From Euzebyales bacterium (GTDB taxonomy: Bacteria > Actinomycetota > Nitriliruptoria > Euzebyales > JAHELV01), in NCBI GenBank assembly GCA_036374135.1, contig DASUUK010000076.1:1-43751 (forward strand): a DNA stretch of 43,751 nt, written 5' to 3'. The notes under the pieces were generated by a model. That model did no database searches, had not been told where the DNA came from, and was given only the letters and a program-made list of their open reading frames with translations. Made by a program: the position numbers and the translations under genes. Numbering within the stretch: position 1 is the stretch's first letter; each line of letters starts with the position of its first letter. Positions 15,753 to 24,293 of this stretch are shown one piece after another.

Positions 15753-17744
15753 ATGCAGTTCCATCTGAACGGGTTCAGGTCCGGCGATCCGGCGGTCGCG
15801 GAAGCATCGGCGCCCGATGATGGGGCGGGACGGCCCGACGGCCTCCCCGACGAGGTGGACGTCCTGATCGTCGGCTGTGGTCCCGCGGGACTGACACTGG
15901 CCGCGCAGCTCGCGCAGTTCGGGTCGATCAGGACGCGGATCGTCGAGCAGAAGCCGGGGCGACTGCTGGTGGGTCAGGCCGACGGCATCGCCTGTCGTAC
16001 GCTGGAGATGTTCGGCGCCTACGGCTTCAGCGAGCGGGTGCTCAGGGAGGCCTACTGGGTCAACGAGACCGTGTTCTGGAAGCCGGACGAGCGGGATCCG
16101 ACCCGGATCGCGCGGAGCAGCAGGATCCAGGACGTCGAGGACGGCTTGTCGGAGTTCCCGCACGTCATCCTCAACCAGGCACGGGTGCACGACTTCTTCC
16201 TCGACGTCATGCGCAACGCGCCGACCCGGCTTGCACCCGACTACTCGCGGCGTCTGCTCGACCTTGCGATCGGGCCCACGTCATCCGTCGGGGACGGCGC
16301 ATCAGATGCGGGGGAGGGCGGATACGCGGCGACCGCCACGCTCGAGCGCCGTGACCCTCAACATGAAGGGGAGGTCGAGACCGTTCGGGCGCGCTACGTG
16401 GTCGGATGCGACGGCGCGCGGAGCACTGTGCGCAGGGCCCTCGGCCTGGCCCTCCACGGCGACTCGGCCAACCAGGCGTGGGGCGTGATGGACGTGCTCG
16501 CAGTGACCGACTTCCCCGACATCCGGCTCAAGAGCGTCATCCACTCGGCGAACGAGGGCAACGTCCTGATCATCCCGCGGGAAGGTGGCTATCTGGTCCG
16601 CCTCTACATCGAGCTCGACGAGCTCAAGGAGGACGAGCGGGTCGCGAACCGCAACATCACCGCCGACCACCTCATCGCCGCAGCGCAGCGGATCCTGCAC
16701 CCCTACACGCTGGAGGTGCACGAGATCGCCTGGTGGTCGGTCTATGAGATCGGCCAACGGCTCTGCGACCGGTTCGATGACGTCCCGGCCGATGAGATCG
16801 ACACCCGGCTGCCACACGTCTTCATCACGGGGGACGCCTGCCACACCCACAGCCCGAAGGCCGGCCAGGGCATGAACGTGTCGATGCGCGACAGCTTCAA
16901 CCTGGGGTGGAAGCTGGCGTCGGTCATCCTCGGGCGGTGCTCGCCACAGCTGCTGCACACGTACTCCGCGGAACGGCAGACCGTCGCGCGCGAGCTGATC
17001 GAGTTCGATCGGGAGTTCGCCGCGATGTTCAGCGCGCGGCCGAAGACCTCAGTCGATGACGATGGCGACGGCGTCGATCCGGCCGAGTTCCAGCGCTACT
17101 TCGTCCAGCAGGGCCGGTTCACCGCCGGGACGGCGATTCGCTATCACCCGTCGATCATCTCCGCGGAGCTGACGTACCAGCATCTGGCCGCGGGTTTCGA
17201 GATCGGCATGCGCTTCCACTCGGCGCCGGTCATCCGTCTCGCGGACGCCAGACCGGTCCACCTCGGTCACACCGTCGAGGCGGACGGCCGATGGCGCGTC
17301 TTCGCGTTCGCCGGCGCCGCCGATCCCGACGACCCGTCGTCGGCCATCCAGCGCCTGTGTGCGTACCTTGGCGGCGCACCCGACTCGCCTGTCGGGCGCT
17401 ACACGCCACCGGGAGCGGACAGTGATGCGGTGATCGACGTCCGGGCTGTGTTCCAGCAGGACCATCGCGAGCTCGCCGTCGCGGCGGTGCCCACCTTTCT
17501 CCGGCCCCGCAAGGGTCGGTACGGGCTCATTGACTACCAGAAGGTGTTCTGCGCCGACCTGCGCAGGTGCACCGACCCCGTGGTGCGGAGCGACACAGAC
17601 ATCTACGACCGGCGCGGCATCGACCGCGACCATGGCTGCGTGGTCGTCGTCCGCCCGGACCAGCACGTCGCGCACGTCCTGCCACTCGACGCCCACGCCG
17701 AGCTGGCTGCCTTCTTCGATGGCTTCATGATCCCGGCACGCTGA
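15753..17744 (+). CDS. FAD-dependent aromatic monooxygenase (3-hydroxybenzoate 4-monooxygenase-like)
   Basis: A 663-residue class A flavoprotein hydroxylase. It opens MQFHLNGFRSGDP, close to the start I recall for 3-hydroxybenzoate 4-monooxygenases. The FAD dinucleotide motif is VGCGPAGLTLAAQLA (near residue 36), the DG motif is VVGCDGARSTVRRALG, and the GD motif is ITGDACHTHSPKAGQGMN. The C-terminal 180 residues form the thioredoxin-like domain of phenol-hydroxylase-type enzymes. It should use NAD(P)H and O2 to add a hydroxyl to a phenolic ring; meta-hydroxybenzoate is the best guess, phenol possible. The ATG at 15753 follows a GGAGG box; an upstream ATG at 15693 is less likely. No ring-cleavage gene is adjacent. 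Confidence 0.85.
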   Translation: MQFHLNGFRSGDPAVAEASAPDDGAGRPDGLPDEVDVLIVGCGPAGLTLAAQLAQFGSIRTRIVEQKPGRLLVGQADGIACRTLEMFGAYGFSERVLREAYWVNETVFWKPDERDPTRIARSSRIQDVEDGLSEFPHVILNQARVHDFFLDVMRNAPTRLAPDYSRRLLDLAIGPTSSVGDGASDAGEGGYAATATLERRDPQHEGEVETVRARYVVGCDGARSTVRRALGLALHGDSANQAWGVMDVLAVTDFPDIRLKSVIHSANEGNVLIIPREGGYLVRLYIELDELKEDERVANRNITADHLIAAAQRILHPYTLEVHEIAWWSVYEIGQRLCDRFDDVPADEIDTRLPHVFITGDACHTHSPKAGQGMNVSMRDSFNLGWKLASVILGRCSPQLLHTYSAERQTVARELIEFDREFAAMFSARPKTSVDDDGDGVDPAEFQRYFVQQGRFTAGTAIRYHPSIISAELTYQHLAAGFEIGMRFHSAPVIRLADARPVHLGHTVEADGRWRVFAFAGAADPDDPSSAIQRLCAYLGGAPDSPVGRYTPPGADSDAVIDVRAVFQQDHRELAVAAVPTFLRPRKGRYGLIDYQKVFCADLRRCTDPVVRSDTDIYDRRGIDRDHGCVVVVRPDQHVAHVLPLDAHAELAAFFDGFMIPAR

Positions 17745-17747
17745 GCC

Positions 17748-17783
17748 CGCCGGGCTGAGCATGGAGGCGGCGTGACCGGGACG
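17748..17783. repeat. 36-bp direct repeat, copy 2
   Basis: Second copy of the element at 14981-15016, beginning three bases after the monooxygenase stop. Immediately upstream and overlapping, AGCCC and GGGCT (17744-17756) form a perfect five-base stem with a three-base loop, a possible transcription end signal without a T tract. Beyond it lies a decayed ArsR-type gene. Confidence 0.75.
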
Positions 17784-17884
17784 GGCGCGGAGTGCCGTGG
17801 CGGTCGGACGGTGACATCGGGGCCGGCACGGTGGAGTGCGTTGCCGAACCGGACGGCATCGGGCGCACGGGTGTCGAAGCCCCG

Positions 17885-18110
17885 ACGATCGCTTCGAGCT
17901 GCCCACGGTCGCCGAGGTAGGCGCGCGCCAGTGCGCCGAGTCCGTCGAGGGGCGTGGCGGCCACGTCCCGCAGGGCGGCCCACAGGTCGTCGACACGTTC
18001 GGATGCCAGCCGGTAGTGCACATAGGTGCCGGTGCGTCGCGTGGTGACGAGCCGGCGCGCGCGAGCGCGCTACTTCCTGCACCTGCGGGAGGTCAACCGC
18101 ACCGGGCCGG
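17885..18110 (-). pseudogene. decayed ArsR-family regulator remnant
   Basis: The minus strand encodes RRLVTTRRTGTYVHYRLASE (about 18064-18005) followed by ALRDVAATPLDGLGALARAY, the wing and C-terminal helix of an ArsR-type winged-helix protein; this particular form usually continues into a rhodanese domain. Upstream, LPQVQEVARSRA in another frame would be the recognition-helix region, and a TAG interrupts the main frame. No start codon or complete HTH survives and no rhodanese follows. The remnant stops within about 130 bp of the second 36-bp repeat. It lies downstream of the methyltransferase on the same strand and once probably regulated that metalloid cluster. Confidence 0.5.
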
Positions 18111-18325
18111 CGGCATGGCCGCGTGGACCGCCGACGGCTACGCACCGCCACCCTCCCGCTGGTCGGTCCGGGTTACGGCGTGCGGGACCGGCCACTGCTC
18201 GTTGTCCGCCAGACGTCCGAGTGGGCCGCCGGACACGTCCCGGCCTGTCGGTGTTCGCGGTGCGCGGCCTGAGCGGCCGCGATGGTCGTGCTCGAGGCCG
18301 GCTGCCGAGGAGGGTTGCGCCGTGC
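18111..18325. other. unassigned 215-bp stretch
   Basis: Between the methyltransferase stop and the ArsR remnant. Short high-GC open frames exist on both strands but none has a start, ribosome-binding site and recognisable domain together. It may be part of the decayed regulator. Confidence 0.3.
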
Positions 18326-19747
18326 TCACCGGGGCCTGCGGGCGCGGAAGTTGACCCCACGCGTGCCGAACTCGGCCACCTCCCTGCGGGGTCTGGCGGC
18401 ACCCTCGAAGATGTTGGCGCTCCACGTGATCTCGAAGTCCGTGAACCCGGCGGCCACGACCGTGGCCTTGAGCTCTGCCTCCAGCAGAGCCCCTGCGATT
18501 CACCCGGTCCACAGATCGATGTCGCGCTTGGCGTCCTCCGGGATCTCCCGCTCGACGGTGATGTCGGCGATCTGCAGCCGTCCACCGGGCCGCAGCACCC
18601 GGAAGATCTCCTCGAACACCAGCGACTTGTTCGGCGACAGGTTCACCGACCCGTTGGAGACCACCAGGTCGGCCCAGCCGTCGGAGATCGGCAGCGACTC
18701 CGAGAAGCCCGCGCGGAACTCGACCGTGTCGAACCCGGCCGTCGTGGCGCCGGCGCGCGCCTTGTCGAGCATCGCCTCGGTCATCTCGACGCCGATGACA
18801 TGGCCGGCCGGACCCACCGCCCGTGCCGCGATCAGCGTGTCGAGACCCGCGCCCGAGCCGATGTCGACCACGTACTCACCCTCCGTGGGCATGCCCATCG
18901 CGAACGGGTTGCCCGTCCCGGCGAACGACGCGATCACGTCGTCGGGTAGTCCGTCCAGCCACGCCTCGTCGTAGCCGTTGGTCGACAGCGCCGTCCGGCC
19001 GGTGTTGAAGTGATAGCCGCGATCGGGGTCGCGGGCGACGGCGGTGTACTCACGGGTGACCTCGTCGCGGAGGATCTGCACCGCGGCGTTGTCGTCGGAG
19101 AACCGTGACCGGATGAACGCCGGGTCGTCGCGCACCGTGACTTCGGGCACCACCGTGTACGTCGTGAACGTGCCCGTGTCGAGCACCTCGGTACCTTCGA
19201 TCACGCGGTCCCCGCCGGGCGCTCCCAGATCGCGGTAGGCCGACTCGGTCATGAGGAAGTACTGCTTCTCGCGGACCGAGTTCTTCGCCAGCCGGTGCAG
19301 CGTGATCACGTCCGGACCCGACAGCGTGGGGCGCTGGCCGACCTGTGTGAACAGCGCCTCGCCGGAGTGTGCGACGATCTTCAGCTTGAGGTCGCCGACG
19401 ACGCGGCAGGCGTTGCAGTTGCAGACCGAGTAGGCGCCGATCTCCACGAGCCGTTGCGCGAACGTGCGGAACAGTCCGCGCACACGGTCCACGAGGCTGG
19501 CGCCGCGCCGGCGCCAGATATCGGCGTCGCCGCTCTTGACCGCGTACAGGAACAGCGCGTCACCCTCGACCGCCGAGAGCCGCAGCGGCACGTCGATCTG
19601 CCGGATCAGGCTCTCCAGCAGCTCGCCGATGATTGTCTGGCTGTGCCGCAGCGCCGCGTCGTGCTCGATCATGAACTGCGTGTAGCCGCTGATGTCGGCC
19701 AACAGCAGCAGCACCGGCTGCGTCGAGCCATCGGTCATCGTCGTCAT
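18326..19747 (-). CDS. DUF2652 / ArsM-like methyltransferase fusion, predicted selenoprotein (Sec416)
   Basis: Read through TGA at 18502-18500 as selenocysteine, this is a 473-residue protein. Residues 10-190 are a DUF2652 cyclase-like domain (LLLLADISGYTQFM, VEGDALFLYA, VAHSGEALF) with a CxCxxC motif (CNCNAC). Residues about 255-473 are an SAM-dependent methyltransferase of the arsenite-methyltransferase type: VVDIGSGAGLDTLIAA, MTEAMLDKA, VVSNGSVNLSPNKSLVFEE, VLRPGGRLQIADI. At DIDLWTG-U-IAGALLEAEL the family normally has Cys, one of the arsenic-binding cysteines. After the TGA the same frame remains coding for 57 more residues with typical family sequence (FEGAARPRREVAEFGTRGVN) to a normal TGA. 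A nine-pair stem-loop follows the codon. The ATG has AAGGA six bases upstream. It sits 35 bp after a flavin reductase gene. Role in metalloid methylation is inferred. Confidence 0.8.
18470..18492 (-). promoter_or_regulatory. bacterial SECIS hairpin after the Sec UGA
   Basis: On the minus strand, GGGCTCTGC (18492-18484) pairs with GCAGAGCTC (18478-18470), nine pairs with one G-U, closing a five-base loop TGGAG. The loop begins 17 bases after the UGA and has G as its second base, as in bacterial SECIS elements that SelB reads. The spacing and loop agree with the known bSECIS pattern; the hairpin also overlaps coding sequence, as it must in bacteria. Confidence 0.7.
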
Positions 19748-19782
19748 CGGTGGTCCTTGCTTGGTGCGCGGGCTGCGGCCGG

Positions 19783-21186
19783 TCAGGTGACCAGCGGCTG
19801 GGAGCCCGGGTCGAGGACGGTGACCAGCCCGCGGGCGTAGGCGCCGATGGCCTCGCCGATGCCGCCGTGGAAGGTCGGGAAGGCGTAGATCATGCTGCGG
19901 AGGGTGTCGAGCGGTAGCCGGGCATGGACGGCCAGCGCCAGCATGCCCAGCGTCTCGCCGGCCTCGGGGCCGACGGCGGTCGCGCCGACCATCACGCGCT
20001 CGTCGCGGTCGACGACCAGCTTGAGGACGCCGGCGTTGCCGGGTCCGTGCAGCCACCCTCGGAAGGTGGCGGGCACCTGCTTGACGACGACGTCCACCGT
20101 GAGGCCCTGCTCGCGGGCTGCGGCCTCGGTCAAGCCCACCGCGCAGACCTCTGGATCGGTGAATGTCGCCCGCGGGGGTGGCCGGTCGTCGGCGGCGGTG
20201 GGCTCGAGCCGGAGGATGTCGTCGGCGACGATTGCCGCCTGGTGCAGCGCCATGTGGGTGAGCATGGCCGCGCCGGTCACGTCGCCCAGCGCCCACACGC
20301 CGTCGGCGACGCGACACCGCCCGTCGATGGGGACATGGCCGGCCGCCGGGTCCACGCCGACCGTGTCGAGGCCGAGGGCGGCGACGTCGATCGTCCTGCC
20401 TGTGGCGACCAGCAGCCGCTCGGCACGCACCGTCCCGTCGCCGGTGGTCACCGCGATCTGCCCGTCGCCGGCCGACACCTTCTGGACCGGAGATCCGGCG
20501 TGCACGGCGATGCCCTCGCCCGCCAGCGCCGCGGCGACGATGTCCGACGCCTCGGGCTCCTCGGCCGGCAGCAGCCGATCGTGCTGCTCGACGATGGTGA
20601 CCGCGGCGCCGTACCGGGCCAGCACCTGCCCCAGCTCGCAGCCCACCGTGCCGCCGCCGAGCACGATGACCGAGGTGGGCAGCCTCTCGGCCTGGATCAC
20701 ATCGTGCGTTGTCCAGTAGCCGACGTCGTCGAGCCCGGGGATGGTGGGGATCGCCGGCTGTGAGCCCGTCGCGAGCACCACCCCATGGCGGGCGGTGTAG
20801 GTGTCGTCGCCCACGGCCACGGTGCCCGGACCGGTGAGCCTGCCGTATCCGCGGACGAGCGTGCCGCCGCGGTCTTGGAACCGGGCGACGGCCGCGGAGT
20901 CGTCCCACCCGCCGGTGACCTCCTGCCGCACCCGTGTCGCCAGGAGCTCCCAGTCGGGCGTGACCTCGGCCCGCCCGGCAACGCCGTTGACGCGGCGCGC
21001 CTCCTGCAGCAGGTTCGCGGCGCGGATCATCAGTTTCGACGGCAGGCACGCCCAGTAGGCGCACTCACCACCGATCAGGTTCGGCTCGACGCCGACCACA
21101 TCAACGCCGGCGCCCAACAGCCGCAGTGCCAGATCCTCGCCGCCGGTCCCGACGCCGACCAGCACGACATCCGCCATGTGCTCCAT
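19783..21186 (-). CDS. pyridine nucleotide-disulfide oxidoreductase (MerA/LPD-like)
   Basis: A 467-residue FAD flavoprotein of the dihydrolipoamide dehydrogenase/mercuric reductase family. The FAD Rossmann motif is G11-V-G-T-G-G16, the redox-active disulfide is C42-AYWA-C47 followed by LPSK, the NAD(P) motif is VLGGGTVGCELGQVLARYG, and the second FAD motif is GVWALGDVTG. The C-terminal interface reads FPTFHGGIGEA; the usual catalytic His of the HPT motif is Phe, as in mercuric reductases, but the MerA cysteine pair and N-terminal metal domain are missing. It therefore reduces an unknown disulfide or electron acceptor. The ATG at 21186 follows a GGAGGT box. It leads an operon with the methyltransferase fusion 35 bp downstream, which suggests a reductant supply for metalloid chemistry. 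Confidence 0.88.
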   Translation of the reverse strand: MEHMADVVLVGVGTGGEDLALRLLGAGVDVVGVEPNLIGGECAYWACLPSKLMIRAANLLQEARRVNGVAGRAEVTPDWELLATRVRQEVTGGWDDSAAVARFQDRGGTLVRGYGRLTGPGTVAVGDDTYTARHGVVLATGSQPAIPTIPGLDDVGYWTTHDVIQAERLPTSVIVLGGGTVGCELGQVLARYGAAVTIVEQHDRLLPAEEPEASDIVAAALAGEGIAVHAGSPVQKVSAGDGQIAVTTGDGTVRAERLLVATGRTIDVAALGLDTVGVDPAAGHVPIDGRCRVADGVWALGDVTGAAMLTHMALHQAAIVADDILRLEPTAADDRPPPRATFTDPEVCAVGLTEAAAREQGLTVDVVVKQVPATFRGWLHGPGNAGVLKLVVDRDERVMVGATAVGPEAGETLGMLALAVHARLPLDTLRSMIYAFPTFHGGIGEAIGAYARGLVTVLDPGSQPLVT

Positions 21187-21404
21187 CCCGCCACCTCCAG
21201 GCCGTCCGACCCACGGCCGGCTGACCCCAGCCGGGGGCACCCTCACGCCGTGACGATACTCCACCACCCGCCGTGGCGACCCCGAAACGTAGGAAATGGC
21301 GCATCCCGTCCCTTGCCATCGCAGGCCGCAGGCGGGCGCCGCACACCGCATGCGCGCGTCGGGGGTCGACGCCGTGCCCGCACACCCGCCTCGTCTCACG
21401 AGCG

Positions 21405-21597
21405 TCAGGCGCGGGCGGCGGGTGATGAGGTACCGGCGCAGCAGACCCCGCGGGCCGCGTCGACCGCGCCTCGCCTGCCGCTCGGCGAAGTCGTCGGCGC
21501 CGACGACGAGCGCGAGCTCGTCCGCCTCCGCGCCCCACTCGCGCACCCACGCCTCCAAGGTCGCGATCTGCCGCCAGACACGCGCGTGACGCCGCAC
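21405..21597 (-). other. possible small coding remnant upstream of the flavin reductase
   Basis: From an ATG at 21597 the minus strand reads MRRHARVWRQIATLEAWVRE and on through a helical, Arg-rich stretch to about LTLVRRG, with codon third positions almost all G or C. The frame then stays open, with poorer codon use, into the flavin reductase. It may be the start of a decayed gene. I recognise no family. The rest of 21187-21404 shows nothing I can name. Confidence 0.25.
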
Positions 21598-21623
21598 GCG
21601 TGCGTGGAAGAATGCGGCTCCTC

Positions 21624-22499
21624 ATGACGCAGCCGGACGAAACCGTGGACGACGACGGACACACCGGGCACGAGGACCGTGCCGAGGACATGGACGTCGG
21701 TCCCGGGACCGGACACGGCGCCGCGTGGAGCGCGGCCGCCGACGACTACGACCGCTGGTGGGCGGACCTCGGCGCGCCGGTCTGGGATGTGCTGCTCGAC
21801 GCAGCGGCGGTAACGCGCGGCACGCGGCTGCTGGACGTTGCGTGCGGGCCGGGGTGGTTCCTGCGCATGGCGGCTGACCGCGGCGCTGTCGTGGCTGGGA
21901 TCGACGCCGCCGAGCGGATGGTCGAGCTCGCGCGGGCGCGGGTGCCCGAGGCCGATGTCCGCCTCGGGGGCATGGAACGGCTGCCGTGGGCGGCGGCCAG
22001 CTTCGATGTCGTCGTCGCGATCAACGCGATCCAGTTCGCCGACGATCCGGTGGACGCGCTCGCGGAGATCGCGCGGGTCGTCGAGCCAGGCGGCAGCGTC
22101 GGGGTGTGCGTGTGGGGTCCCCGCGAGGACCGGCACGTGCTGGACATCGACCATGCCGTCCGCGCGCTCGTGCCCAACGACGCCGATGCGCCCGACGAGC
22201 CGGAGGACGACCACCCGTCCGTGCCGGACTGGTCCGGCCCCGGCGCAGTCGAGGGGCTGATGCGCGATGTCGAACTGACGCCGACCGACGCGCGGCTGGT
22301 CGACACGCCGCTGCTCCTGCACGACCGCCAGATGCTGATCGAGGCGTTCCTGTCGGACCTGCAGCACTCGGAGGCGGCGCACGTCGCCGGGCTCGACGCG
22401 GTGCGGGACGCGATCGGAGCGGCGGCCGCCCCCTACCGCCGACCCGACGGGTCGTACCTGATCCCCAACACCTTCAGGACGGTCATCGCCACCGCCTGA
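21624..22499 (+). CDS. class I SAM-dependent methyltransferase
   Basis: A 291-residue Rossmann methyltransferase of the UbiE/Methyltransf_11 type. After an acidic 30-residue lead, WSAAADDYDRWW precedes motif I LLDVACGPGWFLRMAADRG, then motif II VAGIDAAERMVELARARVPE, motif IV FDVVVAINAIQFADDP, and VVEPGGSVGVCVWG. It would methylate a small molecule, which the sequence does not identify. The ATG at 21624 is preferred because GGAAGAA lies eleven bases upstream; an ATG at 21612 is in frame. It is divergent from the flavin reductase and convergent with the DUF389 gene. Confidence 0.85.
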   Translation: MTQPDETVDDDGHTGHEDRAEDMDVGPGTGHGAAWSAAADDYDRWWADLGAPVWDVLLDAAAVTRGTRLLDVACGPGWFLRMAADRGAVVAGIDAAERMVELARARVPEADVRLGGMERLPWAAASFDVVVAINAIQFADDPVDALAEIARVVEPGGSVGVCVWGPREDRHVLDIDHAVRALVPNDADAPDEPEDDHPSVPDWSGPGAVEGLMRDVELTPTDARLVDTPLLLHDRQMLIEAFLSDLQHSEAAHVAGLDAVRDAIGAAAAPYRRPDGSYLIPNTFRTVIATA

Positions 22500-22657
22500 T
22501 GTGGCCACCCGGCGCGTTGGTCACCCTGCGCGTCGTTGAGCAGCCGGAGCACCTGCTCCTCGCCGGTCGGATCGAGGACCCACCGGCGAACACCGACGCC
22601 GTGGCCGTCACCTTCGCGGGAGCCCCGGCGACCGCCGTCGGAGCCATGCCGTGTCCG

Positions 22658-24268
22658 TCAGGGGCGGTCTCCTCCGATGACGTGCACGACCTCCGGTACG
22701 AACCGCATCTCGACGACGACCTCGCGATCGAGCTCCTCGACCAGCCTGGCGTGCAGGACCTCAGGCGCCGGTGGCGTGCCCGCACCGTGCACGGTGATGC
22801 TGACCCGGTCGCCCTCCACCTCGAGCGCCGCCACGCTGATGCCGTCGGTGCCGTCGAGCCACGCGCTGGCCGCGCGCTGGGATGCCCGCAGTGCCGCCGC
22901 GTCGTCGATCAGCCCCTTCGTCGTCAGGCCCAGGGGGATCAGCAGCAGGACGACACCGGTCGCAACGGTGGCATAGGAGGTGCGCACACGCCGGCGTTCG
23001 CGCAGGAGCCGGGACCAGTCGACGTATCCGGTGAGCAGGAACACCGCGCTGGCCATCGCCACGATGGCCGTCAGGTTTGTGACGAACAGCAGCATGGCGC
23101 CCGCCGCCTGCTCGTAGCTGCCCGCGTAGAGCGTCACCCCGGTCACGGCGAGCGGCGGTACCAGGGCGATCGCTACGGCCACGCCCGGCAGCGCCTCGGA
23201 GACGTCGGAGCGGCTCACGGCGAACGCACCGGCAGCTCCGGCGGCGACCGCGATGGCCAGATCGAGCAGGTTCGGAGCCGTACGTGACGTCACCTCGTCG
23301 TTCGCGACCACGGTCGGCAGGTCGGGCACGAAGCCGGTGAGCACATAGGCCAGCGCGACCGCCGCGACCGTCGCGACCAGCACGATGCCGCCCGAGCGCA
23401 GCGCCCCAGCCGTCCACCCGCGCAACACCGCCGACGCCGTGGCGAGGATCGGCGTCATGAGCGGTGCGATCAGCATCGCGCCGATGACGACGGCCGTGGA
23501 GTCGGCGGCGACGCCGAACGTGGCGAGGGCCGTCGACAACGCCATGAGGATGGCGAAGCGGAACAGCCGCCGGCGCCCGTCGTCGCCGTCGAAGAACAAC
23601 GTCGCGTCGATCCGGTCGCGGTCGACCTGACCCATCTGCCGCGCGGTCAGGTGGCCGGGCAGCCGTCCGCGTGGCGGTGCGTCGGCGCGGGACGCCGCGG
23701 CGGTCATCGTGTCGGCGCGTCCGATCGCCGCCGCCACGAGCGATGCGCGGAAGATCCACAACAGGCCGGTGCCGACCACCACGACGCGCACGGTCGCCTC
23801 GGGGAACAGCGCGACGACGATCGCCAGCGCCACGGTCAGCACACCTCGGGCCAGCCGGTCATACCGCCGTTCACGTGCCGCTGATCCGAACGCCTGCACC
23901 GACTTGACGGCACCGTAGGTGGCGATCAGCGCGGCAGCCACCAGCCCCACCGACTGCGACGTCTCGGACGGCCACGCGACCATGGCCACTCCCGCCGCCG
24001 CCGTGAGCCCGCTGCGCCACCAGGGTGCACGATGCCCTCCAACGAGGCGCGGCGCATGCTCGAGCACCGCGATCGCGATCAGCGTGACGCCGACGATCTC
24101 GTCGAACAGTTCGGTCACCCCTGAGCGCGCGGCCACCAGCACGACGATGCCGACGGCGGCGATTGCGCCCCGCCACACCACCGGGCTCGCGGCCAGCGCA
24201 CGCCCGACACCGTCGCGTGCGCGCCGCAGATCCCATCGGTCGCCGCGGTCGGCTGCGTCGGGTCGCAT
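22658..24268 (-). CDS. HdeD-like plus DUF389 integral membrane protein
   Basis: A 536-residue membrane protein with two modules. The first 170 residues hold about six helices in the pattern of HdeD/DUF308 proteins (WRGAIAAVGIVVLVAARSG, WWRSGLTAAAGVAMVAWP). Residues about 215-450 are the DUF389 domain (VIGAMLIAPLMTPILATASA, ALPGVAVAIALVPPLAVTGV), followed by a soluble C-terminal domain. DUF389 proteins are widespread with no defined function. The fusion of the two modules is uncommon as far as I can recall. The ATG at 24268 follows a GTG three codons upstream that could also serve. Confidence 0.8.
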   Translation of the reverse strand: MRPDAADRGDRWDLRRARDGVGRALAASPVVWRGAIAAVGIVVLVAARSGVTELFDEIVGVTLIAIAVLEHAPRLVGGHRAPWWRSGLTAAAGVAMVAWPSETSQSVGLVAAALIATYGAVKSVQAFGSAARERRYDRLARGVLTVALAIVVALFPEATVRVVVVGTGLLWIFRASLVAAAIGRADTMTAAASRADAPPRGRLPGHLTARQMGQVDRDRIDATLFFDGDDGRRRLFRFAILMALSTALATFGVAADSTAVVIGAMLIAPLMTPILATASAVLRGWTAGALRSGGIVLVATVAAVALAYVLTGFVPDLPTVVANDEVTSRTAPNLLDLAIAVAAGAAGAFAVSRSDVSEALPGVAVAIALVPPLAVTGVTLYAGSYEQAAGAMLLFVTNLTAIVAMASAVFLLTGYVDWSRLLRERRRVRTSYATVATGVVLLLIPLGLTTKGLIDDAAALRASQRAASAWLDGTDGISVAALEVEGDRVSITVHGAGTPPAPEVLHARLVEELDREVVVEMRFVPEVVHVIGGDRP

Positions 24269-24293
24269 CCGTGTCACGCGCCCGCGTGGCCGC

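Noticed and set aside
17744-17756. Hairpin after the monooxygenase as a Rho-independent terminator
   Set aside because: The stem is only five pairs and no T run follows, so it is noted only alongside the repeat.
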